From the NCBI GenBank assembly GCA_018240245.1, contig JAFEGD010000239.1, positions 1-50,345 of the forward strand: a DNA stretch of 50,345 bases. Direction: 5' to 3'. The notes under the pieces are model-generated. The model was not told where the DNA came from. It saw only the letters and a list, made by a program, of their open reading frames with translations, and did not search any database. Position numbers and translations under genes: made by a program. Of the stretch, positions 7,764 through 13,817 are shown one piece after another (the first letter of the stretch is position 1; each line of letters opens with the position of its first letter). The DNA is from Spirochaetota bacterium. GTDB lineage: Bacteria; Spirochaetota; Leptospiria; Turneriellales; Turneriellaceae.

Positions 7764-8024
7764 TTATTTATACTTCTTCTCAATATAATCGGCGAGATCT
7801 GATCTATAATCAGAGGTAAGTTTGCCCTTCAGTACGCCATGCAGCTCTTGCGTAACAGGCCCAAGTTGCTCTTTGCGGACTTTAGAATCGGTCTTGGAAA
7901 TCGACGAAAGGTAATCTTGAACGATTTTAGAAACGCTTTTTCCTCGTTTTTGCGCATATTTCTTGGCGCTTTTAATAATTTCCCGATCAAGGGAGAGGGT
8001 CAGCTTTGCGCTAGCGGATGTCAT
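7764..8024 (-). CDS. DUF6364-like antitoxin of the second PIN module
   Basis: An 86-residue protein whose N-terminus, AKLTLSLDREIIKSAKKYA, followed by RGKSVSKIVQDYLSSI, matches the DUF6364/RHH-type antitoxins usually paired with PIN toxins. The beta strand plus two helices would form the DNA-binding dimer, and the charged C-terminal part would bind the toxin. It is the first gene of the pair and ends exactly where the toxin gene begins. A perfect 9-bp inverted repeat overlaps its start codon, which fits autoregulation by this protein. Confidence 0.75.
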   Translation of the reverse strand: MTSASAKLTLSLDREIIKSAKKYAQKRGKSVSKIVQDYLSSISKTDSKVRKEQLGPVTQELHGVLKGKLTSDYRSDLADYIEKKYK

Positions 8025-8055
8025 ACGTATATTTAATTAAATAAAGATACGTATG
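8022..8055. promoter_or_regulatory. Palindromic operator candidate over the antitoxin start codon
   Basis: CATACGTAT (8022-8030) includes the antitoxin start codon and is perfectly complementary to ATACGTATG at 8047-8055, with a 17-base AT-rich spacer. Placement and symmetry fit autorepression by a ribbon-helix-helix dimer pair. Confidence 0.55.
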
Positions 8056-8080
8056 GCAAGTCTTTCTCCGCGCCGCGTGT

Positions 8081-8118
8081 TTCCATTAGGCAGGGGTTTA
8101 AACCCCTGCCTAATGGAA
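8081..8118 (-). terminator. Perfect 38-bp palindrome after hsdS
   Basis: Two 19-bp arms (8081-8099 and 8100-8118) meet without a spacer at GTTTAAAC. It begins 7 bp after the hsdS stop and separates the hsdR-GxxExxY-hsdS run from the toxin-antitoxin genes. There is no T-tract. It is probably a terminator, or a dispersed palindromic repeat acting as one. Confidence 0.6.
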
Positions 8119-8125
8119 CTCCCCC

Positions 8126-9604
8126 TCACACCAACCTCCCCTCAAACGCCTGCTTGAGCACCGACTGCCTGAGCAGCTCCGCTTGCGCGAGACTTTGGGC
8201 GAGCGTCGCCTCGAGTTGGTCTGCGACGCTGAGGCGGCTTTCGATCGCGGCGACGATGGCTTGTTGCTCGGCGAGGGGCGGGAGTATGACATCGATATCG
8301 CGCAGACTCCCAAGCGGAATGAATTTCTGAGTCGTGCCTTTTAACAACTTCCTATGATTTAGTTGACGTTCAAAAATTGGTGAATCAAGAAAAAACCGAA
8401 AGTAATTGGGAATAATGACTCCTTCATTTTTCCGAAATAGTCCAACATTCTTTATGCTGAATAGCTGCGAGGGTTGGACAACAACTGGATTTCCAATAGT
8501 GCCAATCATTGCGAACAGTATGTCGCCAGCTTCAACAGCCGATCTTTTCGAGATTTCTTTAAAGTCTGTTTTACTAATATAACTTACCTTTTGAAAATCA
8601 ATCTTTCCATCTCGGAGGTTCTTTGAAGTAATTAACGGCACACCTTTGCCATCAGTTACATATTTCGGGGTATCATGGGTTCCATCCCGAACATCTATGA
8701 TCTTACCACTTTTAACCCACTTCCACCCCGCTGGCAAACCCTTACCCTCTGTCTGAATCACGGATGACGCAGATTGCGCAGATTTCACGGATTTTAGGAT
8801 TGTGCTGCTTGTGTCTTCGTCCGCGAAATCCTTTAATCCGTTTAATCCGTGATTCTGACCTTCTTCCTGCGATTCAGACAATGTAAGCCGCCCCTCGAAC
8901 GCCGCCTTGAGTACGCTCTGGCGATAGGTCTTGAGCTGCTGCTGCGCGAGCTTGATCGATTCGATGCCCTTGTCGAGCTCGCTGAAGAGTTGTTCGATCT
9001 TGGCGACGATGGCCAGCTGGGTGGCGAGGGGCGGGAGAGGGAGATTCTGATCGAAAATATCTCTGTCACGGACAGCGGGGTATGAAGTTCCCGTCTGCAG
9101 CTCACTCAAATCTTTGATAAAATTTCGTGTCAATACATAGTGAAAGAGGAATTTTTGATTTGCGATCTCCGGACGGCCGCGAATTACACAGAAGCCAGAT
9201 GAACCGATTTGTCCATCGAATTGCTTCTGCTCGATCATTGCCACATTCTTTAAGTAGGTTCTTACGGTTGAGTATAGTATGTCGCCATGGGAAAGGATTT
9301 GCTGAGCTCGCGAGGGCGCATCTTTCCATGAGTATTCTTTGTGAGAAACGATTCTATTTACCTGGTTATCAATGCTGCCTATGTCTAAGTAAATAAATTT
9401 TTCATTCGCAGATTTTTCCTTTCGCCTTACAACTGCAGCCTTTTCACAAACTTCACCCAGCTTAACCCAGCGCCAACTTGCGGGCAAGGGGGTCTGAATC
9501 ACGGATGACTCGGATTGCGCGGATTTCACGGATTTTAGGATTGTGCAGGGCATATCTTCTAATCCGCGTAATCCATTAATCTGTGTAATCGGCGATTCAG
9601 ACAC
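8126..9604 (-). CDS. hsdS: Type I restriction-modification specificity subunit S with two repeat-derived inserts
   Basis: A 492-residue HsdS. Target-recognition domain 1 covers about 39-200. The conserved coiled coil (PLPPLATQLAIVAKIEQLF to QQLKTYRQSVLKAAFEGRL) spans about 195-240. Domain 2 covers about 285-445, and the second conserved region is ILPPLAEQQAIVAAIESRL to QAFEGRLV at the end. It chooses the bipartite target and anchors HsdM and HsdR. Two stretches do not belong to the family: residues 1-38 and about 243-285. Both contain TILKSVKSAQSxSSVIQT and are translations of the dispersed repeat seen at 9999-10170. The GTG start at 9604 overlaps the stop of the GxxExxY gene by 8 bp; ATG at 9550 is an alternative. 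The second insert lengthens the join between the coiled coil and domain 2. Confidence 0.92.
   Translation of the reverse strand: MSESPITQINGLRGLEDMPCTILKSVKSAQSESSVIQTPLPASWRWVKLGEVCEKAAVVRRKEKSANEKFIYLDIGSIDNQVNRIVSHKEYSWKDAPSRAQQILSHGDILYSTVRTYLKNVAMIEQKQFDGQIGSSGFCVIRGRPEIANQKFLFHYVLTRNFIKDLSELQTGTSYPAVRDRDIFDQNLPLPPLATQLAIVAKIEQLFSELDKGIESIKLAQQQLKTYRQSVLKAAFEGRLTLSESQEEGQNHGLNGLKDFADEDTSSTILKSVKSAQSASSVIQTEGKGLPAGWKWVKSGKIIDVRDGTHDTPKYVTDGKGVPLITSKNLRDGKIDFQKVSYISKTDFKEISKRSAVEAGDILFAMIGTIGNPVVVQPSQLFSIKNVGLFRKNEGVIIPNYFRFFLDSPIFERQLNHRKLLKGTTQKFIPLGSLRDIDVILPPLAEQQAIVAAIESRLSVADQLEATLAQSLAQAELLRQSVLKQAFEGRLV
8752..8880. repeat. Dispersed repeat, copy inside hsdS (between coiled coil and second recognition domain)
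   Basis: This 129-bp stretch has GTCTGAATCACGGATGACG at one end and its inverted theme (TAATCCGTGATTCTGA) at the other. It is closely similar to the copies at 9493-9600 and 9999-10170. It is read in frame as a Ser/Lys/Asp-rich linker of about 43 residues. Confidence 0.7.
9493..9600. repeat. Dispersed repeat, copy forming the hsdS N-terminus
   Basis: Begins TCTGAATCACGGATGACTC and shares a block of about 50 bp with the copy at 8752-8880 (ATTTCACGGATTTTAGGATTGTG), then an inverted half ending GGCGATTCAGAC. It overlaps the end of the GxxExxY gene and the start of hsdS, and supplies the first 38 residues of HsdS. Confidence 0.7.
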
Positions 9605-9998
9605 TCAACACCAGCCTCTTAAACTCCAGACTCTTTGCCCCAAAATTAATCAGCAGACCGACTTCGAGCCGATAGGCCTTGAGATAATTAAGCGCCTGCG
9701 CCAAATGGACATCTTCCAGTTTAATGACGGCTTTGATTTCGACTAAGACTTTCTCTTCGACGACAAAATCGGCGCGCCGTGTGCCGATGGGCTTCTCAAG
9801 GTCCTTATAGAAGATATTCTGCTCAATTTCGCGCTGAAAACTTAAACCTGCGACTAGCATTTCGTGCGCCAAAGCACGTTGGTAGATAACTTCCTGAAAT
9901 CCGTTGCCGAGAAATTTATGCACTTCAAAGGCGGCGCCGATAATTTTTTCGGTGATGTCGCTGTATTTTAAGTCATTCTGTTTCATCATGTCTTCCAA
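9597..9998 (-). CDS. GxxExxY protein (PD-(D/E)XK nuclease-like superfamily)
   Basis: A 133-residue protein with KIIGAAFEVHKFLGNGFQEVIYQRAL, whose GFQEVIY is the defining GxxExxY motif. RADFVVEEKVLVEIKAV follows, giving the Asp and Glu-x-Lys expected of a PD-(D/E)XK fold. The family is widespread, small, of unknown function and typically surrounded by short dispersed repeats, as here. The first methionines (MEDMMKQND) give three possible starts within 15 bases. It sits between hsdR and hsdS in the same direction; its 3' end and the hsdS start lie in one repeat copy. That position suggests insertion into the restriction operon rather than being a subunit of it, but co-transcription is likely. 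Confidence 0.85.
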   Translation of the reverse strand: MEDMMKQNDLKYSDITEKIIGAAFEVHKFLGNGFQEVIYQRALAHEMLVAGLSFQREIEQNIFYKDLEKPIGTRRADFVVEEKVLVEIKAVIKLEDVHLAQALNYLKAYRLEVGLLINFGAKSLEFKRLVLSV

Positions 9999-10170
9999 TC
10001 CGCGTTAATCCTTAAATCTGTGTAATCCGCGATTCTGACCATCCCCTCTGTCTGAATCGCGGATTAAAGGATTACGCAGATTCCACAGATTGTAAATGTC
10101 AATCTTAAATCCGTGAAATCCTTTAATCCGTTGAATCTGTAATTCAGACTTTTTCATCCGCGATTCAAAC
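9999..10170. repeat. Repeat cluster between hsdR and the GxxExxY gene
   Basis: Several inverted and direct copies of an AATCCGCGATT / GGATTAAAGGATTACGCAGATT theme fill the gap. AATCCGCGATTCTGA near 10025 is nearly complementary (one mismatch) to TCTGAATCGCGGATT near 10051, giving a potential hairpin. The same sequences occur twice inside hsdS. No gene is visible here. Confidence 0.7.
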
Positions 10171-10173
10171 ATC

Positions 10174-12912
10174 TTAACTCGCCAACACCTCGTTCAGCTC
10201 ATCCAAAATCTTCTCCGTCCCCTCGCCAAAAAGCTGCCACATCTTGCCCAAGCCGCCCGCGGCGTTGAATGGGCTCAGATCGAAATCTTCGCGCTCGATG
10301 TGAAATGAATTCGCCACGAAATCTTTGATCATGCGCAACCACGCCATCTGCTCTTCGTCATACTTCAGCTTGCCCGACTGCTTGCCAAACACCCATTCTT
10401 GAAACTTGCGGTCGACCGTCTTGTCGTAAGGTGATAAGGCTTCGTCGATGCCGCAGATGTAACGGACCAAAGAAACGAGCGCAATGAGTTCATTCTTTGC
10501 CGAGCCGGTTGCCCCAACGGGCGACGCTGCCAGTTGCTCATACGCACGCCAGACCTTGAGCGGCGCGAGCGTCGGCTTGTCGGCGAGAATGCGTTCGCAG
10601 AGGTCTTTGATCATCTTGTATGTTAGCTCGCGGCGGCGAAAGGGTTGGCCATAAAAAATCTGCAGCGCCGTGATCTCGGTTTTGTGCGCCTCGATGTACG
10701 CGCGAAAGTCCAAGATCGTCTTTTCGGCCGCGGCCGCGAGGTCGGTCGTGAATCCCGCCTTGACCACCTCGTCGATATTCACCGTGTCGATGATCTGGTC
10801 GTACTTTTTGCGCACATCGACGATATAGTTTCGCAGCTCGGGGTTATGGAACACTGCCACCGCATTCTCGACGAGTGTCGCGTGCTCGTTGGCGCTGAGG
10901 CTTTCAATGCGGTCGGGGTCATGCGCCGCCAAGAGCTGCCGCGCGAGTTCGGCGGGGGCATTGCCTTGAGCCAGGCTGGCAATCTGTATACGTTCGCGCT
11001 CCGTTATCTGCTTATCTAAGCGCAAAAGGCGCGAGGCAAGCGTGGTGAGGATTTCTTCCTGTGTATTGCCCACGGCCACGTTTTCGAGTACTTCTTTCAG
11101 CGATAACCCGGGCTTACGCTCGAGCGGCCGGCTGTCGGTCTTAAGCGACGACTCGACGCCGATCGCGTCAATAATCACAAAGTGATCCTTGGTGAACTTC
11201 GCGCTCGGCGTGCCGGTCTTTTTGAGTTCTTCGAGCGAGCAGGTGCGCGTGCCGCGGCCCTTCATCTGCTCATAGTAGCTGCGGCTCTTAACGTCGCGCA
11301 TAAAGAGCAGCACCTCGAGCGGGCGAATGTCGGTGCCGGTCGCAATCATGTCGACCGTGACAGCGATACGGGGGGAGTAATTATTGCGGAAAGCGGCGAG
11401 CACGCTCTTCGGGTCTTCTTCGCTGCGGTACGTGATCTTTTTACAGAATTCATTGCCTTCGCCGAACTCTTCGCGCACTATCTCGATAATGTCTTCGGCA
11501 TGGCTGTCGCTCTTCGCGAATACCAGCGTCTTCGGCACCTCGAACTTGCCGTCTTTATCGATGCGATCGGGAAACATCGCCGGCAAATTTTCTTTCACCG
11601 CCCTGACAATCGTGCGAATCTGGGTGGGATTCACCACGTCCTTGTCGAGCTGCTTCCCTGCATACTCGACTTCTTCGTCGACCTGTTCCCAAAATTTGCG
11701 CCGTGTGAGACGCTCCCGCTTATCGACCCTTTCGCCCAGTGCAATTTTCGCTCCGTCCTGCGTAATCTTCGTCTCAATCGTGAAGACCTGGTATGGTACG
11801 AGCACGTTGTCCAAAACCGCCTTTTCATAGCCATAGTCTGAAACCAGGTTCTGGTTGAAGTAGCCGAAGGTGCGGTTGTCGGGCGTCGCGGTGAGGCCAA
11901 TCTGAAACGCATCGTAATAGTCGAGCACCTGCTTCCACAAATTATAGATGCTGCGGTGGCACTCGTCGATCACAATAAAATCAAAAAATTCGGGCGGCAC
12001 CTTTTCGTTGTAAATCACCGGTAGGGCTTCCTTCGCTTCAATGCGAATTTCATTCGGGTTCGTTTCTTCATCCGTTTCTGCAAGCTCTGTTCCTTTCAGT
12101 ACTGAATACATTCTCTGAATGGTCGAGATATAAACCTTGCTGTCGCGCGGTATGAAGCTGCTACGCAGCCGTGTCACGCCATAGAGTTCGGTGAACTTGC
12201 GGTTGTCGTCATTGGGTGTGTAGGATTGAAATTCCTGCTCAGCCTGTTCGCCGAGGTTCTTGGTATCTACCAAGAAAAGCACGCGACCGGCCTTGGCAAA
12301 TTTCAGCAGCCGGTAGATCGAGGTGATTGCAGTAAAAGTCTTACCCGAGCCGGTCGCCATCTGCACCAGCGCCTTCGGGCGCGCGTCTTTGAGCGACTTC
12401 TCTAAATTATTGATAGCCGTAATCTGGCAATCCCTCAGCTTCTCGGTATTGAGTTCCGGTAAGTCCAGAAGCCGCGCGCGCAGGGGCTTGTCTTGTTTGC
12501 TCCACACGCGCAGCATCTCGGGGCGGTGAAATGCAAACACCGGCCGCGAGCGCGGTTTCGGGTCATGCGCATCGCGAAAGCGTGTCAATTCGCCTGTGCT
12601 CTCATAGATAAAGCGCAGCGGTTCGCTGTTCAGGTGTTTTAATTTTGCATGCGCATAGTCATCGGACTGAGCTTCAACCACTGACAGGTGATGGCCTTCT
12701 TCAGCGCGCTTCGCTTCGATAATACCCTGCGGCTTTTTATCGATGAACAGTACATAATCCGCCGGCCCCACATCGGTCAGATATTCTCGCACGGCAACGC
12801 CGCCGCCTACAGCAAGATTTATCTCTGTCTTGCTTTGAACTATCCACCCGCTGGCCTTAAGCTGCGCATCGATTTTGTCGCGCGCAATCTGTTCGGGGTT
12901 TTGGTTCGGCAT
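10174..12912 (-). CDS. hsdR: Type I restriction endonuclease subunit R (EcoEI-like)
   Basis: About 912 residues. An N-terminal nuclease domain shows GPADYVLF followed by GIIEAKR (PD-(D/E)XK). A SF2 translocase follows, with MATGSGKT (Walker A), IDECHR (DEAH-type box) and QMKGRGTRT (motif VI). The C-terminal EcoEI_R_C-type helical domain is near TGSAKNELIALVSLVRYICG. It pulls DNA and cleaves it when the HsdS-HsdM complex meets an unmethylated site. I use ATG 12912; a TTG two codons upstream is also open. It begins 9 bp after the dapD stop, so it may depend on dapD transcription. No frame damage is visible. Together with hsdM and hsdS it makes a complete type I system. Confidence 0.95.
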   Translation of the reverse strand: MPNQNPEQIARDKIDAQLKASGWIVQSKTEINLAVGGGVAVREYLTDVGPADYVLFIDKKPQGIIEAKRAEEGHHLSVVEAQSDDYAHAKLKHLNSEPLRFIYESTGELTRFRDAHDPKPRSRPVFAFHRPEMLRVWSKQDKPLRARLLDLPELNTEKLRDCQITAINNLEKSLKDARPKALVQMATGSGKTFTAITSIYRLLKFAKAGRVLFLVDTKNLGEQAEQEFQSYTPNDDNRKFTELYGVTRLRSSFIPRDSKVYISTIQRMYSVLKGTELAETDEETNPNEIRIEAKEALPVIYNEKVPPEFFDFIVIDECHRSIYNLWKQVLDYYDAFQIGLTATPDNRTFGYFNQNLVSDYGYEKAVLDNVLVPYQVFTIETKITQDGAKIALGERVDKRERLTRRKFWEQVDEEVEYAGKQLDKDVVNPTQIRTIVRAVKENLPAMFPDRIDKDGKFEVPKTLVFAKSDSHAEDIIEIVREEFGEGNEFCKKITYRSEEDPKSVLAAFRNNYSPRIAVTVDMIATGTDIRPLEVLLFMRDVKSRSYYEQMKGRGTRTCSLEELKKTGTPSAKFTKDHFVIIDAIGVESSLKTDSRPLERKPGLSLKEVLENVAVGNTQEEILTTLASRLLRLDKQITERERIQIASLAQGNAPAELARQLLAAHDPDRIESLSANEHATLVENAVAVFHNPELRNYIVDVRKKYDQIIDTVNIDEVVKAGFTTDLAAAAEKTILDFRAYIEAHKTEITALQIFYGQPFRRRELTYKMIKDLCERILADKPTLAPLKVWRAYEQLAASPVGATGSAKNELIALVSLVRYICGIDEALSPYDKTVDRKFQEWVFGKQSGKLKYDEEQMAWLRMIKDFVANSFHIEREDFDLSPFNAAGGLGKMWQLFGEGTEKILDELNEVLAS

Positions 12913-12921
12913 CGGCAATCA

Positions 12922-13773
12922 CTACACACTCACTTCAAAATCTCTAAGCGCATTGTTGAGCGAGGTCTTCGTGTCGGTCGACTCTTTACGCTCGCCGATG
13001 ATGAGCGCGCACGGTACGTGAAATTCGCCGCCGGGAAATTTTTTTGCATACGAACCGGGAATTACCACCGCATTTTTCCGCACGAAACTTTTATACGTCT
13101 GTGTCTCCGACTTCGAAACGTCGATAATTTTTGTCGACGCTGTGAGGATTACCCCCGAACCCAAGACCGCGCCTTGGCTCACATGCACTCCCTCGACGAC
13201 AACGCAGCGGCTACCTAAAAAAGCATTGTCTTCGATGATGACCGGCAGCCCTTGCGGCGGCTCTAAGACCCCGCCGATGCCGACGCCGCCCGAGAGATGC
13301 ACGTGCTGGCCGATCTGCGCGCAACTGCCGACTGTCGCCCAGGTATCGACCATCGTACCCGCGCCGACATACGCGCCGATATTCACATACGAAGGCATCA
13401 TGATCGCGCCCGCTTCTAGAAAACTGCCATAGCGCGCCACCGCAGGCGGCACGACGCGCACCTTCTGCGCGGCGTAATTTTTTTTCGTGGGTATCTTATC
13501 CCAAAATTCGATTTCACCCGCATGCGAGGTCTGCATCCCCTGCATCGGAAAGTAAAGTAGGATTGCTTTCTTAACCCATGCGTTGACGCGCCAGGTGTCG
13601 GCGCTGTTGTCTGCGGTTTTTGGCGGAGTTACCACTCTGAGCTCGCCGCGGTCGAGCATGTCGACCACCGCATGCACCGCGCGGCGCACTTCGCTATCTT
13701 CGAGCACAGCGGGGTTTGTCGCCTTCTCGTCGTATTTTTTTTCGATGAAATTTTGTAATTCGGTTTGGTTCAT
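12922..13773 (-). CDS. dapD: 2,3,4,5-tetrahydropyridine-2,6-dicarboxylate N-succinyltransferase
   Basis: A 283-residue left-handed beta-helix acyltransferase. Landmarks match DapD closely: RVVPPAVARYGSFLEAGAIMMPSYVNIGAYV, then GTMVDTWATVGSCAQIGQ, then HLSGGVGIGGVLEP and EDNAFLGSRCVVVEG. It transfers succinyl from succinyl-CoA to tetrahydrodipicolinate in the lysine and diaminopimelate pathway, and so serves peptidoglycan synthesis in the cytoplasm. I chose ATG 13773 (MNQTELQNFIEKKY), which aligns with known DapD starts, over the upstream TTG at 13821 that only adds a sequence overlapping the previous gene's stop. The gene is the last host gene before the restriction island. Confidence 0.95.
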   Translation of the reverse strand: MNQTELQNFIEKKYDEKATNPAVLEDSEVRRAVHAVVDMLDRGELRVVTPPKTADNSADTWRVNAWVKKAILLYFPMQGMQTSHAGEIEFWDKIPTKKNYAAQKVRVVPPAVARYGSFLEAGAIMMPSYVNIGAYVGAGTMVDTWATVGSCAQIGQHVHLSGGVGIGGVLEPPQGLPVIIEDNAFLGSRCVVVEGVHVSQGAVLGSGVILTASTKIIDVSKSETQTYKSFVRKNAVVIPGSYAKKFPGGEFHVPCALIIGERKESTDTKTSLNNALRDFEVSV

Positions 13774-13817
13774 GGGTAGTGTGAGGCGAGTTTTGCGACA
13801 GCGTGGAAAGAAAAATG

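Noticed and set aside
8752-10170. Short repeated segments as a possible CRISPR array
   Set aside because: Copies are few, unevenly spaced, partly inverted and partly coding; no cas genes are present. They fit a dispersed repeat family.
11182-11841. A 219-codon plus-strand frame inside hsdR
   Set aside because: It lies wholly opposite the conserved helicase part of hsdR; its composition is that of an antisense shadow.
4980-12912. The region as an anti-phage defence island beyond restriction-modification and toxin-antitoxin genes
   Set aside because: No other known defence genes (cas, retron, CBASS, BREX or similar) are recognisable between the boundaries.
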